44,063 nucleotides of DNA from Gammaproteobacteria bacterium. Lineage in GTDB: Bacteria > Pseudomonadota > Gammaproteobacteria > JABDBA01. The translations under genes were made by a program, and so were the position numbers. A model generated the notes under the pieces. That model saw nothing but the letters and a program-made list of their open reading frames with translations, had not been told where the DNA came from and ran no database searches. How positions within the stretch are numbered: position 1 is the stretch's first letter; each line of letters opens with the position of its first letter. Below are positions 15,898 through 24,626 of this stretch, piece by piece. Location: the NCBI GenBank assembly GCA_013288885.1, contig JABDBA010000016.1:1-44063 (forward strand), read 5' to 3'.

Positions 15898-18063
15898 ATG
15901 GCACGGAAGCACCTTTCAAAAACAACTTTACTCACGCTAGCCGCAATCTTGCTGCTGACCGCATGTAAAGGGAAACCATGGAACGACCCATATCCGGCGG
16001 CAGATGCTGATGCCAATGTTTACTATGCTTCGTTTTCTGAGCAACCTAAAACATTAGATCCTGCACAATCGTATTCCGTTGATGAGGCTGTATTTACCGC
16101 TCAAATCTACGAACCACCGCTGCAATACCATTATTTAAAACGTCCTTACACATTAATTCCATTGACCGCGACCGAAGTACCAAAACCCATTTTTCTCGAT
16201 GCCAATGATGAGGAATTACCAGCAGACACCGCGAAAAAAAATATCGTGCGCACGGTTTATGAAATTCATATTCAGCCGGGGATTAATTATCAACCGCACC
16301 CAGCTTTTGCTAAAAAACCCGATGGCAGTTATTACTATCACAATCTCAGTGCAGCAGATTTGGCCGATAAAAAATCGTTAGCTGATTTCACACAGACAGG
16401 AACACGTGAATTAGTAGCCGATGATTATGTATATGAAATTAAACGCTTAGCAGACCCGCGTGTGCAATCGCCGATCTTTGGTTTTTTAGGTAAATACATT
16501 CAAGGCTTTACCGATTTTAATGCCCAATTAAAACAAAATAATAATGTGGATTTACGCCAAGTTCCGTTACAAGGTACACAAGTCGTCGATAAATATACTT
16601 ATAAAATCATCATCAATGGTTATTACCCACAATTTTTATATTGGTTAGCGATGCCCTTTTTTGCACCTGTGCCGTGGGAAGCTGATGCTTTTTATCAACA
16701 GCCTGGTTTAGCGAATAGTAACATCAGTTTGGCATGGTATCCCATTGGTACGGGTGCTTATATGTTGGAAGAAAATAATCCCAACCGACAAATGGTGATG
16801 ACGCGTAACCCGAATTATCATAAAGAATATTATCCCATGGAAGGTGAGCCAGGTGATCTTAAAGCAGGTTTATTAACCAAAGCCGGGCAACAGTTACCCT
16901 TTATCGATAAATTTGTTTTTACTTTAGAAAAAGAAAGCATCCCGCGTTGGAATAAATTTTTGCAGGGTTATTATGATCAATCAGCGATTAGTTCTGATAG
17001 CTTTGATCAAGCAATCAAAATCGACAGCGCTGGTAGCCCTGAGATTACACCGTTGATCAAAGCAAGAAACATCAGTTTACAAACCAGTGTTTCACCTGGT
17101 AATTATTATTTAGGTTTTAATATGTTAGATTCCATCGTGGGTAGAGATAGCGAGCGCGCGCGTAAATTGCGCTTAGCAATCGCAACTGCGATGAATTATG
17201 ATGAATATATTGCCATCTTTTTAAATGGCCGTGGTGTGTTAGCACAAGGGCCGATACCCCCTGGTATTTTTGGTTATCGTGAAGGCAAAGAAGGTATTAA
17301 CCCTTTTGTTTATGAGTGGAACAACAACAATCAGATCCAACGTAAATCTTTGGATGAGGCAAAGCAATTGTTAAAAGAAGCGGGCTATCCTAATGGTCGT
17401 GACCTGACTACGGATGAAGCATTATTATTAAATTTTGATGTAATGAGTGGTGGCACTGCCGATGATCAAGCGTTCTATTCGTGGATGCGCAAAGAATTCA
17501 ATCAACTAGGAATTCAATTGCAAATTCGCGATACACAATACAGTCGCTTTCAAGAAAAATTACGCAACGGACAAGCACAAATATTTATGTGGGGTTGGCA
17601 AGCCGATTATCCTGATCCGGAGAACTTTCTTTTTCTGCTCTATGGCCCCAATGGTGAAGTAAAATATGGCGGTGAAAACGCGACTAATTATCAGAATGAC
17701 CAATACGATGCTTTATTTAAAAAAATGCGCAATTTACCGAATGGAGAAGCGCGCCAACACATTATTGATCAAATGGTAGCCATCGCCTGGCATGATTCAC
17801 CCGCAGTGTGGGGTTTTTATCCGCAGGGTTTTTTGCTGACCCAAAGTTGGGTCGCACCCACTAAGCCCAATGAAATTGCAAATAATACCTTAAAATTTTT
17901 GAGCATTGATCCTAAACTGCGCGCTGAATTACGTGATAGTTGGAACCAACCGATATTATGGCCGCTGACAGTGGTAGTGTTAATTATACTCGCAGGTTTA
18001 TTACCGATATTTTATTATTATTGGCGCAGACAACATAGGCCAGTGAGGGACAACAATAAATGA
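15898..18063 (+). CDS. Family 5 oligopeptide-type substrate-binding protein with C-terminal membrane anchor
   Basis: This 721-residue extracytoplasmic solute-binding protein has a signal with lipobox LLTAC near residue 22. It carries the family 5 opening VYYASFSEQPKTLDPAQSYS and later DEAKQLLKEAGYPNGRDLT. Unusually, residues about 687-711 (PILWPLTVVVLIILAGLLPI) form a transmembrane helix followed by a basic tail (YYYWRRQHRP), so it may be anchored at both ends. It overlaps the first permease by 4 bp. The substrate is likely peptides or peptide-like compounds by family; specificity is not readable. Confidence 0.93.
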   Translation: MARKHLSKTTLLTLAAILLLTACKGKPWNDPYPAADADANVYYASFSEQPKTLDPAQSYSVDEAVFTAQIYEPPLQYHYLKRPYTLIPLTATEVPKPIFLDANDEELPADTAKKNIVRTVYEIHIQPGINYQPHPAFAKKPDGSYYYHNLSAADLADKKSLADFTQTGTRELVADDYVYEIKRLADPRVQSPIFGFLGKYIQGFTDFNAQLKQNNNVDLRQVPLQGTQVVDKYTYKIIINGYYPQFLYWLAMPFFAPVPWEADAFYQQPGLANSNISLAWYPIGTGAYMLEENNPNRQMVMTRNPNYHKEYYPMEGEPGDLKAGLLTKAGQQLPFIDKFVFTLEKESIPRWNKFLQGYYDQSAISSDSFDQAIKIDSAGSPEITPLIKARNISLQTSVSPGNYYLGFNMLDSIVGRDSERARKLRLAIATAMNYDEYIAIFLNGRGVLAQGPIPPGIFGYREGKEGINPFVYEWNNNNQIQRKSLDEAKQLLKEAGYPNGRDLTTDEALLLNFDVMSGGTADDQAFYSWMRKEFNQLGIQLQIRDTQYSRFQEKLRNGQAQIFMWGWQADYPDPENFLFLLYGPNGEVKYGGENATNYQNDQYDALFKKMRNLPNGEARQHIIDQMVAIAWHDSPAVWGFYPQGFLLTQSWVAPTKPNEIANNTLKFLSIDPKLRAELRDSWNQPILWPLTVVVLIILAGLLPIFYYYWRRQHRPVRDNNK

Positions 18064-19037
18064 TCGCTTATTTAATTAGAAGATTATTGTATTTGATTCC
18101 GGTTTTAATCGGGGTCAATTTACTCACATTTGCACTCTATTTTATTGTCAATTCGCCGGAAGATATCGCACGGGCGCAATTGGGTGGCAAGCATATCGAT
18201 CAGTCGGTAGTGCAAGATTGGGAAGATCAACATGGCTATAACAAGCCGTTATTTTATAATAACAAAGAAACAGGCATTGCCGCTTTGACTGATACTTTAT
18301 TTGTAAAAAAATCTTTAATTCTATTCACTTTTAATTTTGGTGTATCTGATTCAGGGCGTAACATCAGCCATGATGTGAGCCAGCGCATGTGGCCAAGTAT
18401 TTATATTGCTATCCCAACTTTGATCATCGGTTTATTGGTGAATATTACTTTTGCCATGTTATTAGCATTTTTTCGGCAAACCTATGTGGATTTATCGGGT
18501 GTTTTATTTTGTATCATCATGATGTCTATTTCAGGGCTGTTTTATATTATCAGCGGACAATATTTTATTGGCAAGGTATTGCAGCTAGTGCCGATATCCG
18601 GTTTTGAGGGCGGCTTTAGCGCATTCAAATTTGTCATTTTACCCGTTGTTGTCGGTGTGATCGGCGGTATTGGGGCAGGCACACGCTGGTATCGCACGAT
18701 TTTTTTAGAGGAAATGGGCAAAGATTATATTCGTACCGCGCGCGCTAAAGGTTTAGCTGAATCACGTGTGTTGTTTAAGCACGTATTAAAAAATGCCATG
18801 ATCCCGATTGTGACAGGGGTAGTGGTTATTATCCCCAGCTTATTTTTAGGCAGTTTGATCATGGAATCTTTTTTTGGTATTCCAGGGCTGGGTAGTTACA
18901 CGATTGATGCGATACGCCAGCAAGATTTTGCAATTGTTCGCGCGATGGTATTTTTAGGCACAATTTTATATTGCATTGGGCTGATTATGACTGATATCGC
19001 TTACACCATTGTTGACCCACGAGTGAGGTTGCAATGA
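18060..19037 (+). CDS. ABC peptide-type permease (OppB/DppB-like)
   Basis: This 325-residue inner-membrane protein begins MIAYLIRRLLYLIPVLIGVN, the standard OppB start, with six predicted helices. The EAA motif region reads YIRTARAKGLAESRVLFKHV then LKNAMIPI, the coupling helix to the ATPase. ESFFGIPGLGSYTIDAI is a family landmark. It overlaps both neighbours by 4 bp. Confidence 0.95.
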   Translation: MIAYLIRRLLYLIPVLIGVNLLTFALYFIVNSPEDIARAQLGGKHIDQSVVQDWEDQHGYNKPLFYNNKETGIAALTDTLFVKKSLILFTFNFGVSDSGRNISHDVSQRMWPSIYIAIPTLIIGLLVNITFAMLLAFFRQTYVDLSGVLFCIIMMSISGLFYIISGQYFIGKVLQLVPISGFEGGFSAFKFVILPVVVGVIGGIGAGTRWYRTIFLEEMGKDYIRTARAKGLAESRVLFKHVLKNAMIPIVTGVVVIIPSLFLGSLIMESFFGIPGLGSYTIDAIRQQDFAIVRAMVFLGTILYCIGLIMTDIAYTIVDPRVRLQ

Positions 19038-20422
19038 CATTTCATCCTGTCATCCTATGGACCGACGCACTTATCTACTTGCTGATTATTGCAAGTATAT
19101 TTTGTGTACGTTGGGCCAAACGACAAGAACAACTTCGATCAGCATGGCGGCAAATTCTGCAAAGCCGCTTAGCTATTATTTCACTGGTAATATTAGTGAC
19201 TTATGCGGCTATCGGCTTTCTCGACTCTATTCATTTTCGGGCCACTGATCAAAATCAAATCACCTCCGTTGAAAGCGTATTCGATTACTTAGTTTCCCCG
19301 TTGGGAAAAAATGATGAAAAAACCTATTCAGCACCTTTCGCAACCCATCTTTATAATAAAGATATTATTATCTTGCCGAATGGCTTGCACCTGCGTGATT
19401 TCCCGCATTTAAAATTTGTTGATGAAGAACAGATGAACCCGGTAGATAATCGCACGCTCGATATTATTAGGCACTGTACGTTGTCTACCCTCGGTGGTAT
19501 TGTCATTTGGTTTATAATTTGTGCACTTAGTATAATGCTTGCCGCTCAACGCCAACAACAAAAATTTTTAACTAAACTAAATAAAATAGTTAAAGAAAAA
19601 GAGGGCATCGTATGGCGTACTGTGCTAATCACGGTTGGTGTTATAATTGTTTTAGGCTTTAATTTATTTGATTTATCACACGCTTATCATATTTTAGGCA
19701 CTGATAAAGTAGGGCAAGATGTTTTTTATGAAACCTTAAAAAGTATACGTACTGGGTTGATTATCGGAACGTTAACTACGTTGATTACAGTTCCGTTTGC
19801 GATAACTTTTGGTATGTTGTCGGGTTATTTTCGGGGTTGGGTCGATGATGTCATTCAATATGTTTATACTACGGTTAATTCGATACCCGATGTATTATTA
19901 ATTGCTGCTGCTGTGTTAGCGTTGCAAATCTTCATTAGCAATCACCCGGAGTTTTTTTCTAATCTGGTACAACGTGCCGATGCGCGTTTATTAGCCTTAT
20001 GTATTATTTTAGGTCTAACCAGTTGGACCAATTTATGTCGCTTATTGCGCGGCGAAACGCTCAAGTTACGTGAGCAAGATTATGTGCAAGCGGCCATTGC
20101 TTTGGGTACTAGCCGCAAGCAGATTTTGATCAAGCATATTATGCCTAATCTAATGCACTTAGTGGTGATCGCTTTAGTGATGGATTTTAGTGGCTTAGTG
20201 TTAGCAGAAGCGGTATTGACTTATGTGGGTGTGGGCGTTGATCCTACGACATTAAGCTGGGGCAATATGATTAATGCCGCGCGTTTTGAATTAGCGCGCG
20301 AACCGGTAGTGTGGTGGCCGTTGTTGGCCGCGTTTTTATTTATGTTCCCGCTGGTTATTTGCGCGAATTTATTCGCCGATGCGGTGAGAGATGCTTTAGA
20401 TCCACGCATACGAAAATTGTGA
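19034..20422 (+). CDS. ABC peptide-type permease (OppC/DppC-like), enlarged
   Basis: The 462-residue permease is longer than the usual 300. Two N-terminal helices are followed by an insertion (about 68-150) that is probably periplasmic, then another helix pair (155-172, 195-213) before the permease core. The EAA region is LREQDYVQAAIALGTSRKQI followed by LIKHIMPNL, and AEAVLTYVGVGVDPTTLSWG is the C-terminal OppC landmark. It probably pairs with the preceding permease. Confidence 0.94.
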   Translation: MTFHPVILWTDALIYLLIIASIFCVRWAKRQEQLRSAWRQILQSRLAIISLVILVTYAAIGFLDSIHFRATDQNQITSVESVFDYLVSPLGKNDEKTYSAPFATHLYNKDIIILPNGLHLRDFPHLKFVDEEQMNPVDNRTLDIIRHCTLSTLGGIVIWFIICALSIMLAAQRQQQKFLTKLNKIVKEKEGIVWRTVLITVGVIIVLGFNLFDLSHAYHILGTDKVGQDVFYETLKSIRTGLIIGTLTTLITVPFAITFGMLSGYFRGWVDDVIQYVYTTVNSIPDVLLIAAAVLALQIFISNHPEFFSNLVQRADARLLALCIILGLTSWTNLCRLLRGETLKLREQDYVQAAIALGTSRKQILIKHIMPNLMHLVVIALVMDFSGLVLAEAVLTYVGVGVDPTTLSWGNMINAARFELAREPVVWWPLLAAFLFMFPLVICANLFADAVRDALDPRIRKL

Positions 20423-20436
20423 ATTAGAGATAAAAT

Positions 20437-22029
20437 ATGACAGCAAACCTGCTCGAAGTTAAACAACTCACCATTGGCTTCAATACCAGCCAAGGCAAAA
20501 TGCTGGCCGTCAATAACATCAACTTCAATATTACCCCTAATGAAGTAGTAGCGCTAATAGGTGAATCAGGTTCTGGCAAAACCATGACCGCATTAGCGGT
20601 GCCTTATTTATTACCGCCGGCTGCACAACTAGCAAACACCTCGCAGATAATCTTCAAAGGACAAGACTTATTAAACTTAAGCGAAGTGGATTTTCAAAAA
20701 ATCCGTGGCCGCCAAATTGGTTTGGTATTTCAAGAACCGATGACCGCCTTAAACCCGGTATTAACCATCGGCAATCAAATAGGTGAAGTGTTAAAGAAAC
20801 ACTTTAAACTATCTAAAAAAGCGGTTTACGCACGTGTTTTAGAATTACTCCATGAAGTAGGTATCAAAGATCCCCCTTATTGTTATGGCCAATACCCGCA
20901 TCAATTATCAGGTGGAATGCGCCAGCGCGTGGTAATTGCGATTGCCATTGCTTGTCACCCCGATTTATTGATTGCCGACGAACCTACTTCTGCTTTAGAT
21001 GTGAGTACGGAAGCGCAAATACTTAAATTATTGCACGATTTGCAGATTAAATTCGGCATGTCGATGTTGTTTATCACTCACGATCTAAATGTAGCTAAAA
21101 AAATCAGCAGCCGGATTTTAGTGTTAAAAGATGGTAACGTGATTGATCAAGGTACGACCGAACAAATTTTACAACAAAAGAAATACACGGTTGATTTTTC
21201 TGCGATTGACAAAGCTCCTCCAATAGCTGCTGATAAAAAGATCTTGGCCAAACCCTTGCTGGATATTAAAGAGCTTTGCGTTTATTTCCCCATCCAAAAA
21301 GGTTTGTTTAAGCGTACGGTTGGTTTTGTTAAAGCAGTCGACGATGTGAACTTACGCTTATATCAGGGCAAAACGATCGCCGTAGTGGGTGAATCGGGCA
21401 GTGGTAAAACTACCTTAGCAAAAGCCATTTTAAAATTATTACCTATTTATCACGGGCAGATATTCTTTGAAGATGTTAACTTACCGAAATCACCACCATT
21501 GCAATTGCATAAACTGCGGCGCGATATACAAATCATTTTTCAAGATCCTTTTTCTTCATTGAACCCGCGCATGTTAGTGGTGGACATTATAGCTGAAGGT
21601 TTATGGGCGCAAGAATTGATAAAAACCGATCAAGAAAAAGAGCAGCGCGTAGATGAACTATTAGAACAAGTTGGGTTATCTAAAGATTTTAAATATCGCT
21701 ATCCTCACGAGTTTTCTGGCGGCCAACGCCAACGTATCGGCATTGCACGTGCGCTAGCAGTTAAACCACAATTAATAGTTTGTGATGAACCTACCAGTGC
21801 TTTAGATGTAGAATCGCAATTAGAAATTATTACCTTATTACAAAAATTACAAAATAAATTTAAACTCAGTTATGTTTTTATCACCCACAATATTCCCCTT
21901 GCTGCAGCCATCGCTGATGATATCGCTGTGATGCAGCAAGGGAAAATAGTAGAGCAGGGCGCTACTCATGCTATTTTGAAAAACCCCAAACACCCTTACA
22001 CCAAAAAACTTGTCGCGATTGAATTGTAA
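20437..22029 (+). CDS. Dual-domain peptide ABC ATPase (OppD-OppF fusion, YejF-like)
   Basis: The 530 residues hold two complete ATPase domains. Domain 1 has Walker A GESGSGKT (42-49), signature LSGGMRQR and LLIADEPTSALD. Domain 2 (from about 280) has its own GESGSGKTT, FSGGQRQR and LIVCDEPTSALD. Domain 2 starts with YFPIQKGLFKRTVGFVKAVD, typical of OppF. It energises the two permeases above and completes the operon. The 52-bp repeat follows the stop by 8 bp and may act in termination. Confidence 0.96.
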   Translation: MTANLLEVKQLTIGFNTSQGKMLAVNNINFNITPNEVVALIGESGSGKTMTALAVPYLLPPAAQLANTSQIIFKGQDLLNLSEVDFQKIRGRQIGLVFQEPMTALNPVLTIGNQIGEVLKKHFKLSKKAVYARVLELLHEVGIKDPPYCYGQYPHQLSGGMRQRVVIAIAIACHPDLLIADEPTSALDVSTEAQILKLLHDLQIKFGMSMLFITHDLNVAKKISSRILVLKDGNVIDQGTTEQILQQKKYTVDFSAIDKAPPIAADKKILAKPLLDIKELCVYFPIQKGLFKRTVGFVKAVDDVNLRLYQGKTIAVVGESGSGKTTLAKAILKLLPIYHGQIFFEDVNLPKSPPLQLHKLRRDIQIIFQDPFSSLNPRMLVVDIIAEGLWAQELIKTDQEKEQRVDELLEQVGLSKDFKYRYPHEFSGGQRQRIGIARALAVKPQLIVCDEPTSALDVESQLEIITLLQKLQNKFKLSYVFITHNIPLAAAIADDIAVMQQGKIVEQGATHAILKNPKHPYTKKLVAIEL

Positions 22030-22037
22030 TAAAAATC

Positions 22038-22089
22038 GCCCCCTTTGAAAAAGGGGGCCGCCGAGCGCTAAGCGAGGCGGGGGGATTTA
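22038..22089 (+). repeat. 52-bp dispersed repeat, copy 2
   Basis: It is identical over all 52 bases to 4589-4640 and in the same orientation. The right-hand arm present at the first site is missing here, so this is a half element. As at the first site it directly follows a + strand stop codon and faces a convergent gene. Confidence 0.9.
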
Positions 22090-22105
22090 TCCTTCCAATT
22101 TACTC

Positions 22106-24445
22106 TCACATTTCCAATCTACCCGGAACCGCTGTGCTTACAGGCATCTGATCAAAAATCCTCTCAATACTCGCATTTAAAGTCTCAAGAAATGATTCTA
22201 TATCAACCCCATAAACGAGTTTCACACCACCCAATTCTTGGCTCTTTAGCAGATTATTTTGTGCATTAAGTAGATGCTCATTTGCTAATTCAGGTGATAA
22301 TTGCTTAACTAAAGGAGATTGCGTCAAATAAATGCGATAAATGCTATAGTAGATACTGGCTTTTGCAATATTAGGAATATTTGTATCAGCTAACATTTTT
22401 GCGATCATGTCCTTTAAAAATTCAATACCTTTCGCGTGGTTATTATTTGTTAATATTAGGTTTACATAGATATTTAGGCCATTCACATGGCACGGATTAT
22501 TGATTAAATATCCTTCAATAGCTTTTAGAAAACTACCAGTTATTTCTGTTTTATTTTTGCTCTCTTGCCGAAGTTTAGAAAAAATACGCTCCGCAGTAAT
22601 TATATCACCTATTTTTATATGCGCTTCCCAATCAGCAACATCTGTAATTTTGCTTTCTTGGTCACCTTTTTGAGATGCAACAGAATTTAAACTGGAGCTT
22701 GGTGTGCTGAGTGATGAGCTACTACTACTGCTCACTGAGCTCGTACTTGAACTGACGGATGTAGTTGTGTCTGAATCAGCTGGCCTTAAAGGTTCGCTCA
22801 CACTATTAGAGGATGAAGATGTGCTGTCAGTTGAGCTTGTGCGTAAGAATGTATATTCGCTAATTCGATTAGCTATCAGTTGTTTGTTTACATTTGGCTC
22901 TTCCCCATAAATAAATTCTACGTCACTCAAGCTTTCTATTTTTAATAAATGGTCTTGGGCTATTTGCAATTTTTTTATTTGATCTTCCAGATTATGGCTA
23001 GGAATAATAGCGTCATGATAATAGAGTTTAAATATGGCAAAATGAATGATAGCTTTAGTAATATTTATTGTACTTACATTCGCTTCAGCATTCTTTAATA
23101 AATCAGTTAAAAACTCACTGCCGCGAGAATGGTCGTTAGTAAAAGTTAGGCAGGAGATATAAGCTAAATAACCACTAACATGAGAGGGATTTTTTCTTAG
23201 ATATTCTTCAATATGGCCTACGACAATATTTTTCATTTCTGGCTTGGTGGCATTTTCCAATAAGATTCTAGGTAAAAGAGTGCGAACGGTCACAAAATCG
23301 CCCGCCTGCAGATATTTTTCCCAAGCATCACTTGCGTTTTCTACTTTGCTTGCTTCTTTAGCTTCTTTGTCGCTTTCAAAAAATCCCGTAGCGGTATTTG
23401 CTGATGAAGCTAAAGCTGTGCCAGGTTCAGAAGGCTTTTTTCTTTTATTAGAGCGCTGAGTTGGTTGCTTTTCTTTGGCGTGTTCTTTGGGTTCTTCCCC
23501 AAGCATTGCTCCAATTTCTTTAGATAGTTTATCTAAATTTTCATAATCTGTGATCTCTATTGCATCCTCACCATTTAGCAAATCGCTTACTTTAAATTTT
23601 ATTTCCCGTAATACATAGCTATGCTTTAATTCTTTGAAATAAAATTCACCTATATTTTTCGCAGCACTTGCCAATGCATATAATGCGGCTGAATAGGGTT
23701 GGTTATTTGCTGAAGTTGTTTCTAATTCATTCCGAAGTGATGATTCGATGAGTTTATCGAATTTTGTTGTCACATTGGTTAGGGTATCAGTTTTTGCTTC
23801 AGATAATGATCTTGAATTAAAAATTTTATGAATCTCTTCTAGTATAGTTTCTAAATCAGCAGATATTCCACCACCATCATGTCCTAATTGATACAATAAT
23901 GTTTGTCTTACTTCATCAATGACATAAATGTGGCCATATTTTTCTAAATACATTTTTCCAAGATCGAATGCTGATCGGATCCATGCTTCAAATTCCTTAA
24001 GATTTCTTACTATTGGTGTGCTGTTAAAAATCTCGCGTGCTGCAATAGCTTCTTGATCCTTTTTCTTATCGATCTCGCCTTTTGCAGTATCAATTAATTG
24101 CTTAACAACATCAGGATTCTCATTGAAAAATTCGTTAGCAGCCAGTAATTCATCGTTTTTTGGGTGTTGTTTAAGTAATTCATCTAATGTTTTTCTAAGA
24201 ACTGAAATCTCTTTTGGGGATAATTTTTCTTCTTGGACAGGAGCAGGGGCTGCTTCGGTTTTTTTAGCCGGAGGATCGTCCGTCAAACCACCCATAATAG
24301 TATCGCCGTCTTCATCTCGTTTTACTTCTTGAGAAATGGGCTGAGATAGGCTTGAATTATTGGTGCCTAGAGTTGCAACGGGTGGTGTTGCATTTTCTTT
24401 ATTGGTTTCTTTATTAGTTCCTTTGTTACTTTCTTGGGGCTGCAT
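22106..24445 (-). CDS. Large modular helical protein with two internal duplications, effector-like
   Basis: I do not recognise a family for this 779-residue soluble protein. Residues 1-75 are polar and disordered. Two related segments follow: 152-209 and 251-315 share Y---(K/E)--H-YV--E(V/I) and a following D-E----EI pattern. A basic patch SNKRKKPSE (332-340) could be a nuclear localisation signal. A second duplicated module spans 374-530 and 605-762: DAWEKYLQAGDFVTVRTLLP against DWEAHIKIGDIITAERIFSK, and EYLRKNPSHVSGYLAY against GYLINNPCHVNGLNIY. Both look like TPR-style helical repeats. A Ser-rich linker (537-588) joins them. The product has no signal peptide. Secretion by a type IV system and action in a host is an inference. 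Confidence 0.82.
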   Translation of the reverse strand: MQPQESNKGTNKETNKENATPPVATLGTNNSSLSQPISQEVKRDEDGDTIMGGLTDDPPAKKTEAAPAPVQEEKLSPKEISVLRKTLDELLKQHPKNDELLAANEFFNENPDVVKQLIDTAKGEIDKKKDQEAIAAREIFNSTPIVRNLKEFEAWIRSAFDLGKMYLEKYGHIYVIDEVRQTLLYQLGHDGGGISADLETILEEIHKIFNSRSLSEAKTDTLTNVTTKFDKLIESSLRNELETTSANNQPYSAALYALASAAKNIGEFYFKELKHSYVLREIKFKVSDLLNGEDAIEITDYENLDKLSKEIGAMLGEEPKEHAKEKQPTQRSNKRKKPSEPGTALASSANTATGFFESDKEAKEASKVENASDAWEKYLQAGDFVTVRTLLPRILLENATKPEMKNIVVGHIEEYLRKNPSHVSGYLAYISCLTFTNDHSRGSEFLTDLLKNAEANVSTINITKAIIHFAIFKLYYHDAIIPSHNLEDQIKKLQIAQDHLLKIESLSDVEFIYGEEPNVNKQLIANRISEYTFLRTSSTDSTSSSSNSVSEPLRPADSDTTTSVSSSTSSVSSSSSSSLSTPSSSLNSVASQKGDQESKITDVADWEAHIKIGDIITAERIFSKLRQESKNKTEITGSFLKAIEGYLINNPCHVNGLNIYVNLILTNNNHAKGIEFLKDMIAKMLADTNIPNIAKASIYYSIYRIYLTQSPLVKQLSPELANEHLLNAQNNLLKSQELGGVKLVYGVDIESFLETLNASIERIFDQMPVSTAVPGRLEM

Positions 24446-24559
24446 AAGAACCTCGCTAAATAAGTTATGGGGGGTAATTTTTCCATAAATTACTGGTGAA
24501 ATTCCGCTCGAATTTTACTATAAGAGCAACATTTTACAAGATTTACAACTATACAACTG

Positions 24560-24594
24560 TAGGGTGGAATAGACCGTAGGTCGTAATCCACCAT
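24560..24594. repeat. Small palindromic repeat, GGGTGGAAT family
   Basis: The arms GGTGGAAT and ATCCACC flank AGACCGTAGGTCGTA, which contains its own ACCGTAGGT palindrome. It lies between the two effector-like genes. The form matches a short intergenic repeat family common in proteobacteria; one copy is in the window. Confidence 0.5.
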
Positions 24595-24626
24595 CCATCA
24601 GTAGTAGAATCTTAAAAAAATTTACT

